A stretch of 64,000 nucleotides of DNA from G963665495 sp963665495 (lineage in GTDB: Bacteria; Desulfobacterota; Desulfovibrionia; Desulfovibrionales; Desulfovibrionaceae): positions 5,890,001 through 5,954,000 of the forward strand of contig OY762289.1 in assembly GCA_963665495.1 (NCBI GenBank), written 5' to 3'. Positions within the stretch are counted from its first letter, which is position 1. Every line of letters starts with the position of its first letter. The notes beneath the pieces are model-generated. The model ran no database searches, was not told where the DNA came from, and saw nothing but the letters and a program-made list of their open reading frames with translations. The position numbers were made by a program, and so were the translations under genes. This document shows, one piece after another, positions 8,963 through 17,109 of this stretch.

Positions 8963-10942
8963 ATGAAAATCGGAGTTTTCATTTGTCACTGCGGAAGTAA
9001 TATCGCGGCGACAGTGGACGTGGCCGAAGTTGCGAAGCTGGCTCGTGAATTGCCGAATGTAGCTTACGCGACCGACACCATGTATGCTTGTTCCGAACCC
9101 GGACAAGACGGCATTATCACGGCCATCGCAGAAAATGACCTGGATGGTGTCGTTGTAGCATCTTGTACGCCCCGGATGCACGAACCCACCTTCCGCCGTA
9201 CGGTGGAACGGGCGGGTTTGAACCGCTATCTCTTTGAGATGGCCAATATTCGCGAACATGTTTCATGGGTTGGTAAAAACAAAGAAGCAAACACGCAGAA
9301 AGCTTTGGATCTGGTCGGCATGGCTGTTGCCAAACTGGCGCAGAACGTACCTCTGTATCCGAAGAAGTTCTCCATCAACAAACGCGTTCTGGTTATCGGC
9401 GGCGGCGTCGCCGGCATCCAGGCTGCGCTGGACTGCGCCGACGGCGGTCTGGAAGTCATCCTTGTGGAAAAGACTTCCTCCATCGGCGGCAAAATGGCCA
9501 AACTGGACAAAACCTTCCCCACGGTCGACTGTTCGAGCTGTATTCTCGGCCCCAAAATGGTTGACGTGGCCCAGCACCCCAACATCACCCTCTACGCCAA
9601 TTCCGAAATCGACGAAGTCGGCGGTTATGTAGGTAATTTTGAGGTCAAGATCAAGAAAAAGGCCACCTACGTGGATTGGGAAGCCTGCACCGGTTGCGGC
9701 CTGTGCATGGAAAAGTGTCCGAGCAAAAAGTCCGAAGATGTGTTCAACGAGCACATGGGCACCACCACGGCCATCAATATCCCGTTCCCGCAGGCCATTC
9801 CCAAGAAGGCCATCATCGACGCCAAGTACTGTATCAAGTTGACCAAAGACAAGTGCGGCGTCTGTGAAAAGGTCTGCCCCACAAAGGCGATCCGCTACGA
9901 TCAGCAGGATGAAATCATCACTGAGAACGTAGGCGCTGTTGTGGCTGCCACGGGTTACGACCTGTTCGATTACACCAAGTACAAAGAATACGGGGCCGGC
10001 GCCTATCCGGACGTCATCACCTCGTTGCAATACGAACGCCTGCTTTCCGCTTCCGGTCCCACCGGCGGCCATGTGAAGCGCCCGTCCGACGGCAAAGAGC
10101 CCAGGAACGTGGTCTTCATTCAGTGCGTGGGTTCCCGCGACAAAGCCATGGACCGGCCGTACTGCAGCGGCTTCTGCTGCATGTACACCGCCAAGCAGGT
10201 TATTCTGACCAAAGACCATATTCCGGAGTCCCAGTCCTTTGTCTTCTACATGGACATTCGTGCTCCAGGAAAGCTGTATGACGAGTTCACCCGTCGCGCC
10301 ATGGAAGAATACGGCGCCAAGTATATTCGCGGCCGTGTTGCCATGATCTACCCCAAGGGCGACAAATACGTAGTCCGCGGCGCGGACACTCTGGCTGGAA
10401 CGCAGATCGAAGTGGATGCGGACCTGGTCGTACTGGCCGTGGGCGCCGAAGCCGACAAAAATGCTGCGGCACTGGCCGAGAAGCTGCGTATTTCGTACGA
10501 CAAGTACGGGTTCTACATGGAGAGCCATCCCAAGCTCCGCCCGGTGGAAACCAACACCGCGGGCGTGTACCTCGCCGGCTGTTGTCAGGGCCCTAAGGAC
10601 ATTCCGACCTCGGTTGCCCAGGGCAGTGCCGCCGCCAGTAAGGTGCTGAGCCTGTTCTCCAAGGATCAGCTGGAAAGCGATCCGCAGGTTTCCTTTGTGG
10701 ATATCAAACGCTGCGTGGGTTGCGGAAAGTGCATCTCCACCTGTCCGTTCGGCGCCATCAAGGAAATTGATTTCCGCGGTTCGCCCAAGGCTGAGGTTAT
10801 TGAAACCGTTTGCCAGGGCTGCGGTATCTGTACCTCGACCTGCCCGCAGGGCGCTATTCAACTGCAGCATTTTACAGACAACCAGATCTTAGGGGAGGTC
10901 AACGCGATATGTCAGCAGCTTCCGACACAGAGCTTCGTATAG
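8963..10942 (+). CDS. hdrA: Heterodisulfide reductase-like subunit A (FAD, iron-sulfur)
   Basis: The 659-residue flavoprotein is the proposed electron-bifurcating centre. It has an N-terminal HdrA domain (MKIGVFICHCG, ACSEPGQ), the FAD Rossmann motif VLVIGGGVAGIQAALD near residue 148, the HdrA-specific cysteine region TVDCSSCILGPKM, internal ferredoxin motifs (CTGCGLCMEKCP; CGVCEKVCP) and two C-terminal [4Fe-4S] motifs (CVGCGKCISTCP; CQGCGICTSTCP). The ATG follows a good GGAG site. Its last 34 bases overlap flxD. Confidence 0.95.
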   Translation: MKIGVFICHCGSNIAATVDVAEVAKLARELPNVAYATDTMYACSEPGQDGIITAIAENDLDGVVVASCTPRMHEPTFRRTVERAGLNRYLFEMANIREHVSWVGKNKEANTQKALDLVGMAVAKLAQNVPLYPKKFSINKRVLVIGGGVAGIQAALDCADGGLEVILVEKTSSIGGKMAKLDKTFPTVDCSSCILGPKMVDVAQHPNITLYANSEIDEVGGYVGNFEVKIKKKATYVDWEACTGCGLCMEKCPSKKSEDVFNEHMGTTTAINIPFPQAIPKKAIIDAKYCIKLTKDKCGVCEKVCPTKAIRYDQQDEIITENVGAVVAATGYDLFDYTKYKEYGAGAYPDVITSLQYERLLSASGPTGGHVKRPSDGKEPRNVVFIQCVGSRDKAMDRPYCSGFCCMYTAKQVILTKDHIPESQSFVFYMDIRAPGKLYDEFTRRAMEEYGAKYIRGRVAMIYPKGDKYVVRGADTLAGTQIEVDADLVVLAVGAEADKNAAALAEKLRISYDKYGFYMESHPKLRPVETNTAGVYLAGCCQGPKDIPTSVAQGSAAASKVLSLFSKDQLESDPQVSFVDIKRCVGCGKCISTCPFGAIKEIDFRGSPKAEVIETVCQGCGICTSTCPQGAIQLQHFTDNQILGEVNAICQQLPTQSFV

Positions 10943-11373
10943 TCGGGTTCCTTTGCAACTGGTGCTCGTACGGTGGCGCAGATACCGCCGGCGTCGGCCG
11001 CTTTCAGCAACCCACGGACATCCGGGTCATCCGCGTTCCCTGCTCGGGACGTATCGATCCTTTGTTCGTGCTCACAGCCTTGATGAAAGGCGCTGACGGC
11101 GTGCTCGTCTCCGGTTGCCACCCCAGAGACTGCCATTACTCCGAAGGCAACTTCTACGCCCGCCGGCGTTTGGAAGTGGTCAAGCAGATGATCCCCGTTC
11201 TCGGCATTGACGGACGCAGGTTTGAATACACCTGGGTTTCGGCTTCCGAAGGGCAGAAATGGCAGGCAGTGGTAAAGGGCTTTGTTGAGCAGATTCATAA
11301 CCTCGGCCCGGCCCCCCGCTTCGCTCCAAGCGAGGTGGAAAAGGTTGTCAGTTCAATTGCCCAAGCCGGCTAA
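10909..11373 (+). CDS. flxD: FlxD, MvhD-like [2Fe-2S] protein
   Basis: The 154-residue protein resembles the delta subunit of methyl-viologen hydrogenase, which links HdrA to its electron donor. Its cysteines lie in CNWCSYGGAD, RVPCSGRIDPLFV and SGCHPRDCHY, as expected for a [2Fe-2S] cluster. The ATG lies inside the end of hdrA and is preceded by AGGGGAGG, so I reject the longer in-frame extension. It would connect the NADH-oxidising FlxABC module to HdrA. Confidence 0.93.
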   Translation: MSAASDTELRIVGFLCNWCSYGGADTAGVGRFQQPTDIRVIRVPCSGRIDPLFVLTALMKGADGVLVSGCHPRDCHYSEGNFYARRRLEVVKQMIPVLGIDGRRFEYTWVSASEGQKWQAVVKGFVEQIHNLGPAPRFAPSEVEKVVSSIAQAG

Positions 11374-11446
11374 TATTGAATAACGACCCCGGCCGGCAAG
11401 GTTGAATACGCGAATGTTCAACCTCCGACCCAGATGGAGGAATAGG

Positions 11447-12400
11447 GTGACGCAACTGGAAGAATTAAAAAGCAAGATCAAGGAGAAGCTTCCTGAGCTG
11501 GACTTGGTCATCGGCTGGGAGCAAGGGTTTGACCCCCTGCGAGCCACGCCTCTTTTCATCAGAAAGGAAGAGGACATCGAAAGGCTCATCTGGAGTCCCC
11601 TGTGCGTGCAGAACCTGGCAGGATACCTGACCGGCCTGAAAGGCAAGAAGGTCGGCATCATTGTCAAAGGCTGCGACAGCCGTTCAGTCATCGAACTGCT
11701 GCAGGAAAACCTCATCAATCGTGAGGAAGTCTATATCTTTGGTCTTTCGTGTCAGGGAATAGTCGACGTTACGAAAATCAAGCGCGCGGTCGGCAACATC
11801 GGTCTGATAACCAAGACCGAAGTGTCCGGCGGTTCCGTCAAGGTGGAAGCCGGAGGCAAGGAGCATACCCTGTCTCAGGCGGAAGTCGCCTCGGACAAGT
11901 GCACGCGCTGCAAATATCCGAACGCGTTGATCTCCGATGAGTTCATCGGCGACAAGGTCGAGGCCAAGGCCGAAGACAATTACGCGGATCTGGAAGCATT
12001 CGAAAGTCAGGATCTGGATACCCGTCTGGGGCATTGGAAGAGCGTGATGGAGCGCTGCCTGCGCTGCTACGCCTGCCGCAATGCCTGTCCTCTGTGCGTA
12101 TGCCAGGATTTCTGCGTGGCCCAGAGCCGCAGTCCGCACTGGCTGACGCAGAGCGACAGCGTTCAGGACAAATGGATGTTCCAGGTTATCCACGCCGTTC
12201 ACCTCGCCGGCCGTTGTACGGAATGCGGTGAGTGCGAACGCGCCTGCCCTGTGGATATTCCGCTGCTGCTGATCAAACGCAAGCTGAACAAGTCCGTCAA
12301 AGAGCTCTTCGACTACGAAGCGGGTACGAACTTGGAGGCTCGGCCGCCACTGCTTACCTTCAAGATGGAAGAAGAGAAGATCAAAGAGAGGGAGTGGTAA
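11447..12400 (+). CDS. flxC: FlxC, iron-sulfur protein of the NADH-oxidising Flx module
   Basis: The 317-residue protein has an N-terminal FrhB-like part (KGCDSRSVIELLQ; GLSCQGIVD) and several cysteine motifs: SDKCTRC, CLRCYACRNACPLCVC and CTECGECERACP, enough for at least two [4Fe-4S] clusters. I chose the GTG that gives VTQLEELKSK because GGAGG lies six bases before it; the upstream extension looks non-coding. It carries electrons between FlxA/FlxB and FlxD. The stop overlaps the flxB start (TAATG). Confidence 0.88.
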   Translation: MTQLEELKSKIKEKLPELDLVIGWEQGFDPLRATPLFIRKEEDIERLIWSPLCVQNLAGYLTGLKGKKVGIIVKGCDSRSVIELLQENLINREEVYIFGLSCQGIVDVTKIKRAVGNIGLITKTEVSGGSVKVEAGGKEHTLSQAEVASDKCTRCKYPNALISDEFIGDKVEAKAEDNYADLEAFESQDLDTRLGHWKSVMERCLRCYACRNACPLCVCQDFCVAQSRSPHWLTQSDSVQDKWMFQVIHAVHLAGRCTECGECERACPVDIPLLLIKRKLNKSVKELFDYEAGTNLEARPPLLTFKMEEEKIKEREW

Positions 12401-13455
12401 TGGCAGCCAAGTATCTGAAAGAAGAAAGTTTGCTCTCCTGGCTGGAAGAACTCGGCAAGGAACAGCGTACGCTGGTTCCCTGCAAGGAAGGCGACGCCAT
12501 TGTTTTCCGGCCTTTTGACAAGGAAAAGGGAATAACCTTCGAACGCGAGGCGACCACTACGCCGAAGCAGTCGATCTTTCCCAAATGCGAAACGCTGTTT
12601 ACCTACAAATACGAAAAAGATCCTGAAAATCCGGGCAAGGTGTCCCTGAAGCTGGACGAAACCATAGAAGCGGAACCCACCGTTGTTGTGGGTTGCCGTT
12701 CCTGCGACGCGCGCGGTTTCAACATCTTCGACAGGGTATATGATTCGGAGAAGGTCAAGGACAAGTATTACATTGCCAGACGGCAAGTGACTTCCTTTGT
12801 GTCCCTGGTCTGCACTGAAGTTGAAACCACCTGCTTTTGCAACTGGACAAGCGAAGGCCCTGCCGACCCCGCTGGATCCGACGTATTGATGATTCCGGTG
12901 GATGGCGGGTACGTGCTCGAAGCCGTCAGCGAAAAGGGTGAGAAGCTCCTCAAGAGCTCGCTGCTCGAAGACGCCGGCGCAAAAACCGACGCGGCTGCCA
13001 AGGTCAAAGAAGAAGCCAAGGCCCTGCTGCCTGCGGCTCCGGATATCGCCAGCTCTCCCGAGTCCCTGTTCGGTCTTTTCGACAACAAGGAATTCTGGGA
13101 AGCGATGTCCGACAAGTGCCTCAGCTGCGGCGCCTGCACCTACCTGTGCCCGACCTGCTACTGTTTCAACATCACGGACGAGCCCTACGGCGACAAGGGC
13201 GCCCGGCTGCGTACGTGGGACAGTTGCATGATGCACATGTTCACCATGGAAGCAAGTGGTCACAATCCCCGGTCCGTTAAGGCGAACCGACTCAAAAATC
13301 GTGTTGGTCACAAGTTCAGCTACTACCCAACAGCTCATCAGGGGATCGTCTCCTGCTGCGGGTGTGGCCGCTGTGTGAAGAGCTGCCCAGCCGGCATCGA
13401 CATCCGTGAGATCGTCAAAGCGGCTGTCTCCAGTGCCGACGCGTGCAAAGCATAA
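12400..13455 (+). CDS. flxB: FlxB, 4Fe-4S dicluster protein
   Basis: The 351-residue protein resembles anaerobic sulfite reductase subunit A and related hydrogenase subunits. The C-terminal third carries two [4Fe-4S] motifs (CLSCGACTYLCPTCYC; CGCGRCVKSCPAG), and the middle has VVGCRSCDARG. It works with the flavoprotein FlxA to move electrons from NADH toward HdrA. It starts at the ATG overlapping the flxC stop, and lies 18 bp before flxA. Confidence 0.9.
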   Translation: MAAKYLKEESLLSWLEELGKEQRTLVPCKEGDAIVFRPFDKEKGITFEREATTTPKQSIFPKCETLFTYKYEKDPENPGKVSLKLDETIEAEPTVVVGCRSCDARGFNIFDRVYDSEKVKDKYYIARRQVTSFVSLVCTEVETTCFCNWTSEGPADPAGSDVLMIPVDGGYVLEAVSEKGEKLLKSSLLEDAGAKTDAAAKVKEEAKALLPAAPDIASSPESLFGLFDNKEFWEAMSDKCLSCGACTYLCPTCYCFNITDEPYGDKGARLRTWDSCMMHMFTMEASGHNPRSVKANRLKNRVGHKFSYYPTAHQGIVSCCGCGRCVKSCPAGIDIREIVKAAVSSADACKA

Positions 13456-13473
13456 GCCTACAGGGATATTACA

Positions 13474-14310
13474 ATGACTGAAATGCCCAACGTCTATCTT
13501 CCGAAGATAGGAAGAATCATCGAGACGATTCAGGAAACTCCGAACATCAAGACATTGCGGATAGTTCTTGAGGACGAAAAGGAAATGAAGGAATTCACCT
13601 TTCGTCCCGGCCAGGTGGGCCAGCTCTCCGCATTTGGCACGGGTGAATCCACCTTCGTTATCAATTCGCCGCCAACCCGTATGGATTACCTGCAGTTCAG
13701 CATCATGCGCGCCGGTGAGGTGACGTCCAAGCTGCATACGCTCAAAGCGGGCGATCAGGTCGGCGTCCGGGCGCCTTTGGGAAACCACTTCCCCTATGAA
13801 GACCTGAAAGGCAAGAACATCGTCTTCATCGGCGGTGGTATCGGTATGGCTCCGTTGCGTACGCTGCTGCTGTACATGCTGGACAACCGTGATCAGTACG
13901 GCGACATCACGTTGCTGTACGGCGCGCGCAGCCCGGAAGACATGGCTTTCAAGTACGAGCTGCCGGAATGGCTGGAGCGCAAGGACCTCAACACTACGCT
14001 GACCATCGACAGGGAAGCGGAAGGTTGGGAACACCGCGTGGGCCTGATCCCCAATGTGCTGCTTGAACTCGAACCCAAGACCAAGAACACCGTGGCCGTC
14101 ACTTGCGGACCGCCCATCATGATCAAGTTCACGCTGCAGGCTCTGCTCAAGCTCGGCTTCAAGGACGATCAGATTCTGACCACCCTGGAAAAACGGATGA
14201 AGTGCGGCATCGGCATCTGCGGACGTTGCAACATCGGCTCCAAGTATGTCTGCGTGGATGGTCCGGTCTTTACCCAGGCCCAGCTGAACGAACTGCCTAA
14301 CGAGCTGTAA
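13474..14310 (+). CDS. flxA: FlxA, NAD(P)H:acceptor oxidoreductase flavoprotein
   Basis: The 278-residue protein has the ferredoxin-NADP reductase fold of the AsrB/HydG type. It shows an FAD-binding beta-barrel near residues 10-100, the nucleotide-binding segment FIGGGIGMAPLRTLL near residue 112, and a C-terminal [2Fe-2S] site (MKCGIGICGRCNIGSKYVC). It is the NADH entry point of the Flx-Hdr complex; in D. vulgaris this set is reported as a NADH dehydrogenase/heterodisulfide reductase needed for growth on ethanol. Confidence 0.93.
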   Translation: MTEMPNVYLPKIGRIIETIQETPNIKTLRIVLEDEKEMKEFTFRPGQVGQLSAFGTGESTFVINSPPTRMDYLQFSIMRAGEVTSKLHTLKAGDQVGVRAPLGNHFPYEDLKGKNIVFIGGGIGMAPLRTLLLYMLDNRDQYGDITLLYGARSPEDMAFKYELPEWLERKDLNTTLTIDREAEGWEHRVGLIPNVLLELEPKTKNTVAVTCGPPIMIKFTLQALLKLGFKDDQILTTLEKRMKCGIGICGRCNIGSKYVCVDGPVFTQAQLNELPNEL

Positions 14311-14327
14311 GCGAAACAGGAGTTATA

Positions 14328-14801
14328 ATGGCCAGTTTTTTTCATGCCAATGAAATAGCCGAAGCTGCGGTTGAAATCGAACGCAAAGGACAGGCTTTTT
14401 ATCTGCGCGTGGCTGCAAAGGCGCAGAAAGAAGAAATCCGCAATTTGTTCGATCACCTGGCAAAGGAAGAGGCCAAGCATGAGGTGATTTTTGCGAATCT
14501 GAAAGATCGCCTCGGTGAAGTGGAACTTCCCGCCTGGTCCACGGAAGACGAATACGCGACCTACGTGGACGCGCTGATTACGTCTCATACGCTGTTCAAC
14601 GACGAGCTTGTTGACAAGTACGTGGAGAACGCCACTGACGAAGTGAGCGCCATCCATCTGGCAATGAGCTTTGAAAAAGATACCTTGCTCTTCTTCATCG
14701 AGATGAGAGAGCTCGTACCTGATAATGAAAAAGAAGCCGTACAGGCCTGCATCGAAGAAGAGCGCCTGCATCTGCGCCAGCTTCGGGCGATGCTTGCCTA
14801 G
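14328..14801 (+). CDS. Ferritin-like diiron (rubrerythrin-type) protein
   Basis: The 157-residue, largely helical protein has the paired E...ExxH motifs of a four-helix diiron site (EIERKGQAFY, EEAKHEVIF, then FEKDTLLFF and EEERLHLRQL). It lacks the C-terminal rubredoxin domain of true rubrerythrin. It lies 17 bp after flxA and is probably in the same operon. A role in peroxide removal or oxidative protection of the iron-sulfur complex is an inference. Confidence 0.85.
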   Translation: MASFFHANEIAEAAVEIERKGQAFYLRVAAKAQKEEIRNLFDHLAKEEAKHEVIFANLKDRLGEVELPAWSTEDEYATYVDALITSHTLFNDELVDKYVENATDEVSAIHLAMSFEKDTLLFFIEMRELVPDNEKEAVQACIEEERLHLRQLRAMLA

Positions 14802-14823
14802 GTAGTCTGTACGAACGGATTCT

Positions 14824-14839
14824 TGGATACGTAGCTGCG
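14824..14839 (+). promoter_or_regulatory. Weak sigma-54-like site before AOR paralogue 1
   Basis: TGGATACGTAGCTGCG keeps GG and GC at the correct spacing but departs from TGGCAC and TTGC elsewhere. It is about 78 bp before the start codon, a reasonable distance. No upstream element like those before adh and mop is seen. Confidence 0.25.
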
Positions 14840-14916
14840 GTTCTTTTCGCAGGTGGCCGTCTCAAAGCGTAAAACGCGGATGCTGCTGCCCCGGCGTCAA
14901 GGACACGGAGTTGAAG

Positions 14917-16638
14917 ATGGATAAAATTCTTCGCATCAATGTGAGTTCCCCTGAAGGGCCCGTGGCTCGATACGAGCCGCTCGGCGCATATGCCGGCCTG
15001 GGAGGACGCGCTTTGGCGGCTAAAATAGCCTGTGAAGAAATTGCGGACGGTTGCCATCCCCTGGGGCCGGAAAACAAACTTGTTCTGGCCCCGGGGTTAT
15101 TATGCGGTTCGCCCGCAGTAACGGCAAAACGCTTATCCGTGGGCTGCATCAGTCCTTTGACAGGATTGCTGAAAATCGCCAACTCCACAGCCGAAGCCGC
15201 CGGATCCATGGCCGGGCTGGGAATTGCGGCGATCATCCTGGAAGGAAAGCCAGCCACCAAGAATCTGTATGTTATTTCCATCGATGCCAACGAGATCAGG
15301 ATTGAGGCCGAGAACGGCCTGCGCATGCGCACAAATTATGAACTGATCGACGCACTAAAGCCCGCGTACGGCGATTCGATTTCAGTAATCTGCATCGGCA
15401 CTGCAGGCGAAATGCGTATGGCCAGCTCGACGATAGCGTTCACGGATCCCGAGCTTCGTCCTACTCGGCATGCCGGGCGCGGTGGCACAGGCGCCGTCAT
15501 GGGATCCAAGGGAATAAAAGCGATTATCCTGAATTCCAACGACGTATCTCCGCGCAAACCGGCCAATCCTGATCTCTTTTTACTTGCCCAAAAAGCTTTT
15601 GCCTCCGGGCTGGGCAAGCACCCGCTCACCGGGGAAAAGCGGTTCACATACGGCACCAACACGCTGCACCGCAGTTTCTCCGCATTCAGTGGCGCCGGCA
15701 ACGCTCAGAATTTCCGCAGTATTTTCAGCGGTGCGGCTGTCTTAGGCGAATCAGCCTGCCCAACGACTCAGGCATCCGGTTCGCAAAACAATATTTTATC
15801 GCAGACCAGCTCGGGCGAAAACAACAGTGGTTGCGCCTGTCTGTATCCGGATATGGATAACAGACTTCCCGCTTCCGAGGCGGTCTGGACCTCCGGCGGT
15901 ACCTGGGATTTTCTTGATGAGGAAACCGCAGGCACGCTGGCATTTTTAGCTGATACCTATGGGTTTGATGCGCTGGAAATCAGCGTATCCCTGTTTTTGG
16001 CCATGGAAGCCGGGTTATTCAGGTTCGGCGACATGGAGGGTGCTGTCCGGCTCATGCATGAGATCGGAAACGGCACGCCGCTGGGGCGGATACTCGGGGC
16101 GGGTGCCGCTTCCGTGGCCAAAGCCTATGGGTTGAAAATCTTGCCTTCGGAATGCGAGCACGCGCGTCCGCTTTATGAAGCGTGTTTCGCCGACAAACCG
16201 GCAGGCCGTGAATCCGGCGCATTGCAGCAACAGGCGCCTGCGGAAATTTCTGGAAATTTGTTCCATTTCTACACGGACAGCGCCGGGCAGCCTTTCCTGC
16301 GCCAGAAAACGCGTACGGAGGGGATGTCCGAACGACAGGCGGCAGCGGCGGCAATGGACGCCTTGGGCTGCAGCCTGCTGTGGGCGTTTGTGATACTGGA
16401 CCAGCCGGATACCTTTGTCGCTCTGGTGGAAATGGTCAATGGTTTTTGCGGCACGAGATTGACTACCGGTTCTTTGCTGGAAGTAGGCACTTTGGCTTTG
16501 AAAGCCGAGCAGGAGTATACGGAGAGAAGCAGTTCCGCGATGCTTTCCGAAAGGAATGGCGCGGGAACACATGTCCCTCTGGTCGGCAATGACGTGAATA
16601 TATTGGGCAAAGACGAACTTAACGCCTTGCACATGTAA
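14917..16638 (+). CDS. Aldehyde ferredoxin oxidoreductase-like protein with atypical cluster ligands
   Basis: The 573-residue protein belongs to the tungsten-pterin AOR family. The N-terminal pterin-binding region (YAGLGGRALAAKIACEE, HPLGPENKLVLAPGL, RHAGRGGTGAVMGSKG) is well kept. The [4Fe-4S] ligand region is degenerate: the three-cysteine motif seen in the second AOR of this window is replaced by SGCACLYPD, with only two cysteines, and the C-terminal cysteine is shifted by one (DALGCSLL). The frame is intact, so it is not an obvious pseudogene. It may be a cluster-less paralogue with a partner or chaperone role. Start: ATG after GGAG. Confidence 0.8.
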   Translation: MDKILRINVSSPEGPVARYEPLGAYAGLGGRALAAKIACEEIADGCHPLGPENKLVLAPGLLCGSPAVTAKRLSVGCISPLTGLLKIANSTAEAAGSMAGLGIAAIILEGKPATKNLYVISIDANEIRIEAENGLRMRTNYELIDALKPAYGDSISVICIGTAGEMRMASSTIAFTDPELRPTRHAGRGGTGAVMGSKGIKAIILNSNDVSPRKPANPDLFLLAQKAFASGLGKHPLTGEKRFTYGTNTLHRSFSAFSGAGNAQNFRSIFSGAAVLGESACPTTQASGSQNNILSQTSSGENNSGCACLYPDMDNRLPASEAVWTSGGTWDFLDEETAGTLAFLADTYGFDALEISVSLFLAMEAGLFRFGDMEGAVRLMHEIGNGTPLGRILGAGAASVAKAYGLKILPSECEHARPLYEACFADKPAGRESGALQQQAPAEISGNLFHFYTDSAGQPFLRQKTRTEGMSERQAAAAAMDALGCSLLWAFVILDQPDTFVALVEMVNGFCGTRLTTGSLLEVGTLALKAEQEYTERSSSAMLSERNGAGTHVPLVGNDVNILGKDELNALHM

Positions 16639-17109
16639 CAATGAGGTCAAGTCCTTACAGCCGTGTTGGATTTGATGCGCAGGTATGCATTCGAATTATG
16701 AATTCGCAGTTCTCAAATCAATGGGGACCTGGAAAATTGGGTAGCCGGTCGGGTAACCACCGGAGCCCCCTGGCACAGTGTTCTGGTTTGAGTTCCTTGA
16801 TGCAATCCGGCCGGCACGTTACGTATTTTCCGCCAAGCGCCGCGTAGAACAACCGGCCGCAAGATACGTCGAATCCGGGATGCATGAAGGACTGGATTCG
16901 AATGCAATTGAATGAAATCACCTTGCGGACGTGTAAAAGCGGTCCTTCTTTGGTTTCAGATCCCTCTTCCGGATTTGCTTGTTCTAACCGGACAAAAGAA
17001 CAGGCAAGACTTCCGGCCGGGAGAAACTGACCCCCCGAAGCAGCCGTCGCAGTCCGCAAGTATACGGCCGGAGTTTTAATCCGGTTATACACGAGCGTGT
17101 ACTATTATT
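16639..17109. other. Intergenic region of 471 bp
   Basis: No convincing gene is seen between the first AOR and the nucleotidyltransferase-HD gene. Several GC-rich complementary tracts (GGTCGGGTAACCACC near 16748; GGCCGG repeats near 16810-16860 and 17015) could fold into a structured leader. A 55-codon reading frame with four cysteines lies on the minus strand (16718-16885) without a ribosome-binding site. TGGCAC at 16768 lacks a matching -12 element. Confidence 0.5.

Noticed and set aside
9263..10870. Long antisense reading frame opposite hdrA (and similar ones opposite mop, infB, pnp and flxB)
   Set aside because: These follow from biased codon use on the real strand; they lack ribosome-binding sites and recognisable domains.
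14917..16638. AOR paralogue 1 as a pseudogene
   Set aside because: The frame is complete, with a good ribosome-binding site and normal flanks; only the cluster motif is changed.
16768..16783. TGGCAC as a sigma-54 -24 element before the nucleotidyltransferase-HD gene
   Set aside because: The -12 GC is missing at the required spacing (TCTGG is found), so it does not qualify.
16718..16885. 55-residue minus-strand frame with four cysteines (CGRLFYAALGG...CRPDCIKELKPEHC)
   Set aside because: It looks vaguely like a zinc-binding peptide, but there is no ribosome-binding site, it opposes the flanking genes, and I recognise no family. A search for homologues would settle it.
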